DNA from: JAGPCK01 sp041675505
GTDB taxonomy: Bacteria > Bacteroidota > Bacteroidia > UKL13-3
Reading direction: 5' to 3'
Length of the DNA stretch: 64,000 bases
NCBI GenBank assembly: GCA_041675505.1
Contig: JBAYTR010000008.1
Span: 1 to 64,000 of the forward strand
In this document: positions 26,275 through 34,728 of the stretch, in pieces
Numbering within the stretch: the stretch's first letter is position 1
Layout: each line of letters begins with the position of its first letter
Program-made: the position numbers and the translations under genes
Notes under the pieces: model-generated
Told to the model about the DNA's origin: nothing
What the model saw: the letters and a program-made list of their open reading frames with translations, nothing else
Databases searched by the model: none

Positions 26275-27293
26275 GGAGTAATCTGAGCAAATTCAGGACT
26301 TTTCATTTGTTCATCTACCTGTGAGAAAGTGATTCGGGAAAGATCCTCAATCACTTTTTCTTTAATTGCTTTTTCGCCCCCACGTGTCATAATGCCTAAG
26401 AGGTAAGGCTTGGCCGGATAGTATATAATTCCGAAGTGATGCAACTGGTAGCCTTTAACATCTTTACCATTGACATCACTGTTATCCCGCACACCATACT
26501 TGTGTGCCAGCACAATTGAATCAGGCAAAGCAGCGCGTATTCCTGATTTGTAGTGCGACTGTGCCAAATACCCCAAAGCCTTTTCAGACATCTCTTTTCC
26601 AAGGTATGAGCAATTGTACAATACCCTGAATGCTGCGGCATAGTTTTTTACTGAAATGAAATTGGTATTAGCTGTTCCATCTTCAGGCACATGCTGGTGC
26701 AGGAAATCTTCTACATCTTTTACTTTTTGCTCTCCCACATATTGATGTAACAATAACGTTGCTGCATTATCAGAGTAACCAATCATGTGAGCAATCAACT
26801 CATCAATAGTATAAAACTTACCGTTTTCTTTAGGGAAACCCGCCTCTTCGCTCACTCCTGCAAAATCTGCTGTTTTAAATTCAATACTTTTATTAAAAAA
26901 ATCAGGATTTCTTTCTGCTTCTTTCAACACAGCTATCATAACCGGCAGTTTCAATAAACTGGCCGGACTGAATTCTTCTTTTTCGTTTATCCCTATCCAT
27001 ATACCATTAGCCAAATCTCTGAAATAATAAGAAACTTTTAAATCAGGATTCGTTTGGTGAAGCTTATTCAGATAGCTGTCAATAAGGTAACGGAATGACC
27101 TCAGTTCTTTAATGTGTGGTCCGTAACAGGATAAAGTGGGATTGATGTACTTTCCAAAACTAACGCCTGAACCATTGGCAGAAGTTGATACCGCAGTTGT
27201 TGGCTTTTTATGAAATTTATTAAAACCGATAAGGTAGCCCAAACCAACACCACACAATACCGAGACTACCACTAAAAATATTTTTGATTTCAT
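26271..27293 (-). CDS. serine hydrolase, class A beta-lactamase-like
   Basis: 340 aa. An N-terminal membrane anchor (about 4-24) precedes a penicillin-binding/beta-lactamase fold: Ser112 and Lys115 in SPASLLKLP, the SDN triad at 174-176 and HKYG in place of KTG. The Lys of KTG is kept (AHKYGVRDN). The usual E166 region is not obvious, so true lactamase activity is doubtful; proteins of this class often act on peptidoglycan or are of unknown role. Stands alone, convergent with ettA. Confidence 0.78.
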   Translation of the reverse strand: MKSKIFLVVVSVLCGVGLGYLIGFNKFHKKPTTAVSTSANGSGVSFGKYINPTLSCYGPHIKELRSFRYLIDSYLNKLHQTNPDLKVSYYFRDLANGIWIGINEKEEFSPASLLKLPVMIAVLKEAERNPDFFNKSIEFKTADFAGVSEEAGFPKENGKFYTIDELIAHMIGYSDNAATLLLHQYVGEQKVKDVEDFLHQHVPEDGTANTNFISVKNYAAAFRVLYNCSYLGKEMSEKALGYLAQSHYKSGIRAALPDSIVLAHKYGVRDNSDVNGKDVKGYQLHHFGIIYYPAKPYLLGIMTRGGEKAIKEKVIEDLSRITFSQVDEQMKSPEFAQITP

Positions 27294-27688
27294 TTTCCTA
27301 AACCTGAATTATATCGCATTATATAAAACATAAGCTAGAAAACATAATGCTTCCATAAAAAACAATTGCTCCGGTATTTGCTGTCAGGTTCATAATATTA
27401 AAAGGTGTGCGGTAATTGTTTATTTCACAACAGGTACCATTATGCAACTTAAATATTACCCTTCGGTGGATTATTTTGATTAAAATAGACCTTCATCAGC
27501 ATAGAACTGTTCCAAATTATTCGTAAAATAAATTTTATCTGTTTGATTATAAATTATTTGTAAAACTTTTAGTGAGTTCGTGCAACCATTTTTAAAAATG
27601 CTCAAGCGGGTAATGTAATTTCGGATTATGCAAAATATCTGAATGGACGAATTTACTTTTTAACCCACCTAACCCCAACCAACGGCCT
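27294..27688. other. intergenic region before rpoD, no gene seen
   Basis: 395 bp, AT-rich, between the divergent hydrolase and rpoD. I see no open frame of credible coding quality, no tRNA-like fold and no convincing -33/-7 pair. TAATTTCG at about 27615-27622 is the nearest -7-like string upstream of rpoD, with one mismatch. Confidence 0.4.
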
Positions 27689-28552
27689 ATGAGACAGCTT
27701 AAAATCAGTAAGCAAATTACCAACAGAGAAAGCAGATCATTAGACAAGTATCTGCAGGAAATCGGTTCAGTCTCCATGATAACAGCAGAAGAAGAAGTGG
27801 CACTTGCCAAAAGAATTAAAGGAGGCGACCGGGTTGCTTTAGACAGATTGGTAAACGCTAACCTCCGTTTTGTGGTGTCTGTTTCCAAACAGTACCAAAA
27901 CCAGGGACTAACCTTGTGTGATTTAATCAACGAGGGAAACATGGGACTTATTAAAGCGGCTCAACGTTTTGACGAAACCCGTGGATTCAAATTTATTTCA
28001 TATGCCGTTTGGTGGATTCGACAATCTATTTTGCAGGCTTTGGCTGAACAGGCCCGCATTGTACGACTTCCGCTCAACCGGGTGGGTGTGCTCAGTAAAA
28101 TAACCAAAGCCTACTCTGCATTGGAGCAACAGTTGGAACGCGAACCTACTGCCATTGAACTGGCTGCCATTTTGGAAATAGATGAAGAAGCCGTAGCTGA
28201 AACCATGCGTATGTCGGGGCGGCATGTGTCTGTTGACGCACCGTTTCAGGAAGGTGAAGAAGGCACCTTATTAGGTGTAATGGAAAGTACCGATGAGCCC
28301 GAGCCGGATAAATTGTTGATTCATGAGTCACTTCGCAAAGAAATTGAACGCTCCCTGTCTACCCTCTCGGAAAGGGAAAGAGAGATTATATGCCACTACT
28401 TTGGCCTGTGCGGCAGAACGGAAATGAGCCTGGAAGAAGTAGGCGAAAAATTTGGCCTCACCCGTGAACGGGTTCGCCAAATTAAAGAGAAGGGCATAAA
28501 AAGATTAAAATATACTTCACGAAGTGTTAGGTTAAAATCTTTTTTAGGTTAA
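27689..28552 (+). CDS. rpoD: primary sigma factor of RNA polymerase, Bacteroidota type
   Basis: 287 aa. The short form lacks region 1.1 and the non-conserved spacer of proteobacterial RpoD, which is usual for Bacteroidota. Region 1.2/2 includes SLDKYLQEIGSVSMITAEEE and VNANLRFVVSVSKQYQNQG; 2.3-2.4 has FDETRGFKFISYAVWWIRQSI-like; region 3 follows; region 4.2 is LEEVGEKFGLTRERVRQIKE. This factor would recognise the TTG-(19-21)-TAnnTTTG promoters noted throughout the window. Confidence 0.95.
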   Translation: MRQLKISKQITNRESRSLDKYLQEIGSVSMITAEEEVALAKRIKGGDRVALDRLVNANLRFVVSVSKQYQNQGLTLCDLINEGNMGLIKAAQRFDETRGFKFISYAVWWIRQSILQALAEQARIVRLPLNRVGVLSKITKAYSALEQQLEREPTAIELAAILEIDEEAVAETMRMSGRHVSVDAPFQEGEEGTLLGVMESTDEPEPDKLLIHESLRKEIERSLSTLSEREREIICHYFGLCGRTEMSLEEVGEKFGLTRERVRQIKEKGIKRLKYTSRSVRLKSFLG

Positions 28553-28616
28553 ATTTGTACATAACAAACCGACAACCACCAGCTAAAACTATAGTTAGCT
28601 AAACAAATGAAAAATC

Positions 28617-28642
28617 AAAAGCCCTCCAAAAGAGGGCTTTTT
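28617..28642. terminator. bidirectional terminator between rpoD and pruA
   Basis: AAAAGCCCTC-CAAAA-GAGGGCTTTT hairpin, flanked by A and T runs on the two sides, so it can stop both convergent genes. Confidence 0.85.
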
Positions 28643-28646
28643 GCTT

Positions 28647-30275
28647 TTATTCTGCTTCCATAAACGGATACCTGTAATCCGCTGGTGGCACAAAGGTTTC
28701 TTTAATTGTTCGGGTGCTCACCCAACGCATCAGGTTTTGCATGGCTCCTGCCTTATCGTTGGTTCCGCTGGCACGTGCACCACCAAAAGGCTGTTGCCCC
28801 ACCACTGCTCCCGTAGGTTTGTCATTAATGTAGAAGTTACCCGCTGCATTACGAAGTTTCCACGTAGCCAAATCAATAGCATAACGGTCTTGTGCCAACA
28901 CGGCTCCGGTTAAAGCATATTCGGATGTGCCATCCAATATTTCCAATGTCTCTTCAAATTTATTCTCGTCATACACATAAATAGTGAGTACCGGACCAAA
29001 CAATTCTTCACACATAGTAGTGTATTTAGGGTTGCTGGTAACAATTACCGTAGGCTCAATAAACCAGCCCTTGCTCTTATCATATCCGCCTCCTGCAATA
29101 ATTTCACAGCTACTGTCTTTTTTCGCTTCGTCAATGTATTTGGCTAGTTTGTCAAATGATTTTTCATCAATTACTGCATTCACAAAATTTCTGAAATCTT
29201 CCACCGGGCCCACTTTAAACGAGGCAATATCTTTTACCAAACCCTCTTTAACTGCAGGCCACAGGTTAGACGGAACATAAGCACGTGAAGCAGCAGAACA
29301 TTTCTGACCCTGGTATTCAAACGCACCACGGGAAAGGGCCGTTACAACCACATTAGCATGAGCAGATTTATGCGCAATCACAAAATCCTTCCCTCCTGTT
29401 TCACCTACAATACGCGGGTAGGTTTTGTATTTGTGAATGTTGTTACCGATATTTTTCCAGATGTCCTGAAACACTCCCGTTGAACCTGTAAAGTGAATGC
29501 CGGCAAAATCAGCGTGGTTAAAAATAACCTCTGCTGCCACCGGACCGCTCGGATAAATGAGGTTGATGACACCATCAGGTACACCGGCTTCTTTAAATAT
29601 TTCCATCAGCACATTGGCTGAATACACTTGTGTATTACTGGGTTTCCATACTACTACGTTGCCCATCATGGCTGCGCTGCTGGGCAAGTTACCTGCAATG
29701 GCAGTAAAGTTAAACGGAGTTAACGCATAAATAAATCCTTCTAACGGACGGTACTCCAAACGGTTCCAGATACCCTTCGCACTCTGCGGCTGATCTTTAT
29801 AAATCAAACTCATGAAGTGCACATTAAAACGTAAAAAATCAATAATCTCACAAGCGCTATCAATCTCTGCCTGGTAGGCATTTTTGCTTTGGCCCAGCAT
29901 GGTAGCTGCATTCAATTTAGCCCGGTACGGACCTGCAATTAACTCACCTGCTTTTAAAAATATTGCTGCCCGTTGCTCCCAGGTTAAAGCTTCCCACTGC
30001 GGCTTGGCTGCCAAGGCTGCGTTGATAGCATCTGTAACATGACCAGCCTCACTGATGTGAAACTTACCCAACACATGTTGGTGGTCATGAGGCGGACGAA
30101 TGTCGGCTGTTTTACCACTGCGCACTTCTTTGCCTCCAATGTACATAGGTATATCCAGTTGCTTGCTGCGGGCTTCTGCTATGGCATCTTTTAATGCTTT
30201 ACGCTCAGCACTGCCGGGAGCATAATTTAAAACAGGTTCGTTGTGGGGTACTGGTACGTTAAAAAATCCGTTCAT
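28647..30275 (-). CDS. pruA: L-glutamate gamma-semialdehyde (1-pyrroline-5-carboxylate) dehydrogenase
   Basis: 542 aa, stand-alone P5C dehydrogenase of the eukaryote-like length. It oxidises glutamate semialdehyde to glutamate with NAD. Landmarks: ALTPFNFTAIAGNLPSSAA near the NAD site, ETGGKDFV general-base segment, catalytic Cys in YQGQKCSAASRAYVP and the C-terminal GARASGTNDKAG substrate loop. Proline dehydrogenase is not adjacent; rocD at 5545-6780 would feed it from ornithine. Confidence 0.95.
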   Translation of the reverse strand: MNGFFNVPVPHNEPVLNYAPGSAERKALKDAIAEARSKQLDIPMYIGGKEVRSGKTADIRPPHDHQHVLGKFHISEAGHVTDAINAALAAKPQWEALTWEQRAAIFLKAGELIAGPYRAKLNAATMLGQSKNAYQAEIDSACEIIDFLRFNVHFMSLIYKDQPQSAKGIWNRLEYRPLEGFIYALTPFNFTAIAGNLPSSAAMMGNVVVWKPSNTQVYSANVLMEIFKEAGVPDGVINLIYPSGPVAAEVIFNHADFAGIHFTGSTGVFQDIWKNIGNNIHKYKTYPRIVGETGGKDFVIAHKSAHANVVVTALSRGAFEYQGQKCSAASRAYVPSNLWPAVKEGLVKDIASFKVGPVEDFRNFVNAVIDEKSFDKLAKYIDEAKKDSSCEIIAGGGYDKSKGWFIEPTVIVTSNPKYTTMCEELFGPVLTIYVYDENKFEETLEILDGTSEYALTGAVLAQDRYAIDLATWKLRNAAGNFYINDKPTGAVVGQQPFGGARASGTNDKAGAMQNLMRWVSTRTIKETFVPPADYRYPFMEAE

Positions 30276-30378
30276 GATTTATCTAAATTTAATACTGCTT
30301 GACTATTCAAAAATGAGGTGCAAAGATAGGCAGGCTTGTGTAAGAAAAAATGATTTTAAGCATCCCCTCTCATAAGGA

Positions 30379-31059
30379 CTAAACCTGAATAAGTACCTTC
30401 TCTTTGGTGACAGGATGCAAAAAGCCCAACTCCACCGCCATGAGTTTTATGCTTTGGTCGGCAAAAGATTGAGTGGCTCCGTATTTTACATCCCCTGCAA
30501 TGGGGCAGCCAATGGCTGATAGCTGGGCACGTATCTGGTGCTTGCGACCGGTGAGTAATTCAATACGCAGCAACGTTTGGTTTCCTTTTTTTGATTTAAC
30601 CGTGTACCTCAGCTGTGCTTTATCAGCTCCGGGTACCTCACTCACAAAGGCTTTAGTCATGTTACGTTTTTCATCACGCTTTAACCAGTGCGTTATTAAA
30701 TCTGATTCCAATGGCGGCATGTGCTCTACCCAAGCTTCATACATTTTTGTCACTTCCCGCTTTTGAAACTGTTCGTTCATTCGGGTGAGTGCTTTACTGG
30801 TTCGGGCAAATAGCACAATCCCTTCTACCGGCATATCCAACCGATGTATTACCCCTAAAAAAACATCACCGGGTTTTTGGTATTTTTCTTTGATGTAGTG
30901 TTTCACCTCGTCTTCCAGACTAAGTGGCTTACCGGGTTCAGGTTGTACGGTTTGGCCGGCTTTCTTAAAAGCGGCTGTCAGGTGATTGTCTTCGAAGAGT
31001 ATATGTGGTGTAATCAAAGGGGTTAGAATATGCTGAGTAATCTGATAAACTGCTTTCAA
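30379..31059 (-). CDS. RluA-family pseudouridine synthase
   Basis: 226 aa, catalytic domain only, no S4 domain. The catalytic Asp is in VIHRLDMPVEGIVLFARTSKA; LLTGRKHQIRAQLSAIGCPIAGD is the second family motif. It isomerises uridine to pseudouridine in rRNA or tRNA; the site is not predictable. The short length fits the RluA/TruC-like small enzymes of Bacteroidota. Confidence 0.88.
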   Translation of the reverse strand: MKAVYQITQHILTPLITPHILFEDNHLTAAFKKAGQTVQPEPGKPLSLEDEVKHYIKEKYQKPGDVFLGVIHRLDMPVEGIVLFARTSKALTRMNEQFQKREVTKMYEAWVEHMPPLESDLITHWLKRDEKRNMTKAFVSEVPGADKAQLRYTVKSKKGNQTLLRIELLTGRKHQIRAQLSAIGCPIAGDVKYGATQSFADQSIKLMAVELGFLHPVTKEKVLIQV

Positions 31060-31156
31060 AGCTATGTTTTTTCAAATAATAAATTACCTTTATCTTGTAT
31101 TTGCCTAAGGAATGAACTCAACTTACATTCGGGACAATACAGTAAAACTCAACTGC

Positions 31157-31888
31157 ATGAAAAAACTATTCCTCATCATAGCTTGTCTTAGCTGCATTAA
31201 GGCGCATTCAGCCAACATTTCTGAAAATCCCGAATCAAAAAAAAGAACCCGTAAAAACTTATTTGAAGTAGGTGGAAGTGCCGCTTTGTTCTTTAACCGG
31301 CAACCTATGAGTTACCAAAGTGATGGATGGTTAGCTTGGATACCTATTCGAATGGAAGCGACATCACCCTTAATCCCATCATACATTAAATATGCACGCA
31401 AAATTGGTCAAAAGACTATGGTTGGTATTTCTTCCTATTCATATGGTATTTCTTATGGCGATGTAAGAAAGAAAATAAATAATGGGACAGCAAACACTGG
31501 TGAAGTAATGATAATGGACTATGATGATTTTTCATTAACTTTTGATTACAGTTTAGCTGACATTAGATTGAATAAATTACTATCAATAACAGCATCTGCA
31601 TCATCAATGATTTCATACAGAACAGGAATTGAGCAGGTATATCTAAGTCAAAATATGTTTGGAGATGCCATTTACACCTGTGGATGTAGGTACAACAGCA
31701 TAGGTTTGGGCGCAGGTGCAAATGTAGATGTAGTATTAGGTAACCGTGTGTATATAGGTGGCTTTTTAGGTTACACACATTATTTTGAGAAATCCAGATT
31801 ACCTAAAGATGATCCTGATTACATTGACACCTACCGTCCTAATCGCGATGTGCTAAGGTTACACCCCAAAATAGGCGTGCTGTTTTAA
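31157..31888 (+). CDS. putative outer-membrane or periplasmic protein, unknown function
   Basis: 243 aa. A signal peptide (MKKLFLIIACLSCIKAHSA) fits the ATG at 31157; the frame opens 45 bp earlier, but that would put 15 polar residues before the signal. Alternating aromatic and polar strands toward the C-terminus (RVYIGGFLGYTHYFEKS, IGVLF at the end) resemble an outer-membrane beta barrel. Stands alone, with its 3' end 2 bp from the convergent panB. Confidence 0.65.
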   Translation: MKKLFLIIACLSCIKAHSANISENPESKKRTRKNLFEVGGSAALFFNRQPMSYQSDGWLAWIPIRMEATSPLIPSYIKYARKIGQKTMVGISSYSYGISYGDVRKKINNGTANTGEVMIMDYDDFSLTFDYSLADIRLNKLLSITASASSMISYRTGIEQVYLSQNMFGDAIYTCGCRYNSIGLGAGANVDVVLGNRVYIGGFLGYTHYFEKSRLPKDDPDYIDTYRPNRDVLRLHPKIGVLF

Positions 31889-31890
31889 GG

Positions 31891-32712
31891 TCAGTACTGT
31901 TCTTTTTCGTTAGGGAAGTCGCTTGATTTTACATCAGCCACATAATGTTCCACTGCTTTTTGAATTTCATCGTACAGGTTAAGGTACCTGCGCAAAAATT
32001 TGGGTGAAAAATCTTTGTTAATACCCAACATATCATGACTCACCAATACCTGCCCGTCCACATGCGGGCCGGCTCCAATGCCTATGATGGGAATCTTTAC
32101 CGACTCGGCCACCTGTTTGGCCAAGGAAGAAGGAATTTTTTCCAGCACTATTGCAAAACATCCGGCTTCTTCCAATAATCTTGCATCGTTAATCAACTTA
32201 GCTGCTTCAGCATTTTCTTTAGCACGTACTTCGTATGTACCGAATTTATAAATGCTTTGCGGGGTAAGTCCTAAATGCCCCATAACGGGTATGCCCGCAG
32301 TTAATATGCGCTTTACTGATTCTACTACTTCTTCGCCCCCCTCTAATTTTACAGCATGCGCCTCCGCTTCTTTCATAATTCGGATGGCAGAGTTAAGTGC
32401 TTCTTTCGAGTTACCCTGATAGGAACCGAAGGGTAAATCAACCACCACCAGAGAGCGGTTAACGGCACGTATTACGGCAGAGGCATGTGAAATCATTTCG
32501 TCCAACGTAATGGGTAAAGTGGTTTCGTGACCGTGCATCACATTACTGGCACTATCGCCCACCAGCAACACATCTATTTTAGCCGCGTCAAAAATTTTGG
32601 CCATGCTGTAATCATAAGCGGTGAGCATGGAAATTTTTTCCCCGCGCATTTTCATTTCCTGCAAAACGTGCGTGGTAATTTTTTTCACCTCTTTGTTCAA
32701 CTGTGTTGACAT
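31891..32712 (-). CDS. panB: 3-methyl-2-oxobutanoate hydroxymethyltransferase
   Basis: 273 aa. First committed step of pantothenate synthesis: adds a hydroxymethyl group from methylene-tetrahydrofolate to ketoisovalerate. Family motifs are KISMLTAYDYSMAKIFD, LLVGDSASNVMHGHETTLP (metal-binding Asp), KLEGGEE and GIGAGPHVDGQVLVSHDMLG. Its start is 51 bp from the stop of the next minus-strand gene upstream; a TACCTTCG box (one mismatch to TAnnTTTG) lies about 21 bp before the ATG. Confidence 0.95.
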   Translation of the reverse strand: MSTQLNKEVKKITTHVLQEMKMRGEKISMLTAYDYSMAKIFDAAKIDVLLVGDSASNVMHGHETTLPITLDEMISHASAVIRAVNRSLVVVDLPFGSYQGNSKEALNSAIRIMKEAEAHAVKLEGGEEVVESVKRILTAGIPVMGHLGLTPQSIYKFGTYEVRAKENAEAAKLINDARLLEEAGCFAIVLEKIPSSLAKQVAESVKIPIIGIGAGPHVDGQVLVSHDMLGINKDFSPKFLRRYLNLYDEIQKAVEHYVADVKSSDFPNEKEQY

Positions 32713-32763
32713 AACAATGATTTAAGCAACGAAGGTAGCTGTTTTTGAAAAGTGTACAATAGT

Positions 32764-33531
32764 CTATGGCTTTTGCTCCCGGCACTTTTGCAACTCTTTC
32801 TGCAATTGCTCCACCTGTTTTTCAAGTTCAGTAAGTTTTTGCTCTTTGGTAAGCGGCACTTGAGGCGGTTCAGGCTTAACTGCTTTAGGTGCAAGCGGCT
32901 TGCAGTTTATACTCACCTCATCAAACAACACATGTGTATCCTCTGCCACGTACAATCCGGGTTTACCTTTTAGCAAAGTGGTATCTTCAAATGAGGTTTC
33001 GTATACGCTGTTAAAAAACACATCGAACCTTCCACTATCAGCTCGCAACAAAATTCCGTTAATGAGTTTTCCCTGAAACAGCGCCTCACTTTTTTTCCAC
33101 CCCAGTTTATCGCCATCGGTTAACAGCAGCTGCTCGTTATTGGCCTTTACCCACATGCGGTATTGCTTTTTTTCATTTATCTCCAGCACATAAAACCCTG
33201 CTGCACTCACCATACACACCATGCCGGCACTTTGCATTTTATTGGTATGTCGCTCAAACGCAATGCTCACGCTCATCTCCAATGCTGATGAAGATACTAA
33301 ATCAGGCACCGGAATCACATCACTACGATTGGCCTTGCGGTGTACCAGGTACTGCCCGTTTTGAATAAGGTACAGCTTGTCCATGTTGCTGTTTTGCTCC
33401 CAGCCCTTGGTGCTTTCCGTAAAATCATCTGTAAAACAGTTGTTCGAAAAATCTGCCTCAATTAACTGGGCCCATGCAACCTGTGTTAAGCAAATATGTA
33501 CTAAGAGAAAAACTATCCGTGTTGCCCGCAT
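32764..33531 (-). CDS. secreted protein with concanavalin-like region and C-terminal coiled coil
   Basis: 255 aa. Signal peptide (VFLLVHICLTQVAWAQ). The middle (about 35-200, with DDFTESTKGWEQNS and VLFDEVSIN) resembles the jelly-roll fold of DUF1080/LamG-like domains. A Pro-rich linker leads to a short coiled coil (LTELEKQVEQLQKELQKC). I cannot assign a function. Divergent from the DUF4249 gene, with overlapping upstream regions. Confidence 0.65.
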   Translation of the reverse strand: MRATRIVFLLVHICLTQVAWAQLIEADFSNNCFTDDFTESTKGWEQNSNMDKLYLIQNGQYLVHRKANRSDVIPVPDLVSSSALEMSVSIAFERHTNKMQSAGMVCMVSAAGFYVLEINEKKQYRMWVKANNEQLLLTDGDKLGWKKSEALFQGKLINGILLRADSGRFDVFFNSVYETSFEDTTLLKGKPGLYVAEDTHVLFDEVSINCKPLAPKAVKPEPPQVPLTKEQKLTELEKQVEQLQKELQKCREQKP

Positions 33532-33536
33532 TTGTT

Positions 33537-33582
33537 CAAATATATAAAAAACATCAAAGTTTGATGAATACGATTAAATTTG
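33537..33582. promoter_or_regulatory. divergent -7 boxes between 33531(-) and 33588(+)
   Basis: Minus strand TATATTTG at 33544-33537 is 5 bases before the ATG at 33531; plus strand TAAATTTG at 33575-33582 is 5 bases before the ATG at 33588. The second box decides the start of the DUF4249 gene. Confidence 0.5.
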
Positions 33583-33587
33583 CCGCC

Positions 33588-34595
33588 ATGTTTTTGAAAG
33601 CCAAACAACTCTTTATTTGCCTGCTTCTGCTGCTGGGAACCGCACTTTCTTCGTGCGAAACAGATCTGGATGCCAATGCGCCTTACAAGGAAACCGCAGT
33701 GGTTTACGGTCTGCTTGATTTTAACCAAACCCGCCAGTATGTGCGTGTACAAAAAACTTTTCAAAACGGAACAGGCAATGCGTATGATTACGCCAAAATA
33801 ACGGACTCCCTCTATTTTAAAAACATTACCGTTAAACTCATTAACCGCTCCAACGGCTCTTCCATTACTTTGCAAAAAGACAACTCCATCCCCATGAAAC
33901 CGGGTGTATTTGCCAGCGACAGCAACTTTCTTTACTACACTGACCAGCCTTTAGACAAATGGGCAACTTACGAGCTGGAAATTACCAACAATGAAACCAA
34001 CACCACCTTTGGAGGAACCACCACTTTGGTAGATAGCGTAAACTGGAGGAATCCTTCACGCACCCTACAAATTCCTTTCGAAGTAAAATCTAACCAGTAT
34101 TATTCTGTAAGCTGGGAAACCGCCAGAAATGCTTACATGTACGACTTGGTTATCAGAATGTACTATACTGACTACCTCACGAATAACAGCGGACAGGTAA
34201 TTGACTCCGTTCAACGCGTGCTGGACTGGCCTGCCATCAAAGGACAAAAAACAGACAATGCCTTTGGTGGAGACCGCAAATCGTTTTCCATCTCTCAAAT
34301 TAACCTGTTCAGCTTTTTGGCTGCGAACATCCCTGTAACCAACAACGTGAAACGCAGGGCCTACAAGGTTGACTTTATGATTTATGGAGCCTCTCAGGAT
34401 TTGGCCAGTTACATTTTAATCAATGCCCCTTCTTTTGGTGTGGTACAAAAAAGTACGCAGTACACCAATATCCGCAACGGATTGGGTATTTTCAGCAGCC
34501 GCAACCAAAGCAGCATTAAGGGAGTTCCCGTATCTACCCAAATGTGGGTAGAAATGGCCAACAGCCCTACACTCAAGAACCTCAAGTTCTTCTAA
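33588..34595 (+). CDS. DUF4249-family lipoprotein
   Basis: 335 aa. Lipoprotein signal with lipobox LSSC (about residue 20), followed by ETDLDANAPYKETAVVYGLLD, a beginning typical of DUF4249 proteins of Bacteroidota. These often stand beside TonB-dependent receptors, but here no receptor is near. The frame is open from 33474, yet that overlaps the divergent gene; the TAAATTTG box five bases before 33588 supports this ATG. Confidence 0.8.
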   Translation: MFLKAKQLFICLLLLLGTALSSCETDLDANAPYKETAVVYGLLDFNQTRQYVRVQKTFQNGTGNAYDYAKITDSLYFKNITVKLINRSNGSSITLQKDNSIPMKPGVFASDSNFLYYTDQPLDKWATYELEITNNETNTTFGGTTTLVDSVNWRNPSRTLQIPFEVKSNQYYSVSWETARNAYMYDLVIRMYYTDYLTNNSGQVIDSVQRVLDWPAIKGQKTDNAFGGDRKSFSISQINLFSFLAANIPVTNNVKRRAYKVDFMIYGASQDLASYILINAPSFGVVQKSTQYTNIRNGLGIFSSRNQSSIKGVPVSTQMWVEMANSPTLKNLKFF

Positions 34596-34675
34596 TCTGA
34601 CGTTTTGACACCGCCCTTTGGGGGCAAACCCACAACCATGCTGACAATCCTGTCGGTTTTTGGCAGAAATTCCCT

Positions 34676-34691
34676 TTGGCAAGACCCTTGA
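34676..34691 (+). promoter_or_regulatory. possible sigma-54-like promoter before dnaK
   Basis: TTGGCAAGACCCTTGA has GG at 34678-34679 and, exactly ten bases later, GA where sigma-54 promoters have GC. It lies about 40 bp before the dnaK start. No TAnnTTTG box was seen closer to dnaK. One mismatch falls at a key position, so the assignment is weak. Confidence 0.25.
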
Positions 34692-34728
34692 TAGGTAATG
34701 CTTCAACCGAAAAAGACATTAAATTATT

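Noticed and set aside
27592..27942. Minus-strand open frame of 116 codons over the rpoD start
   Set aside because: It lies antisense to the conserved N-terminus of RpoD and has no recognisable protein features.
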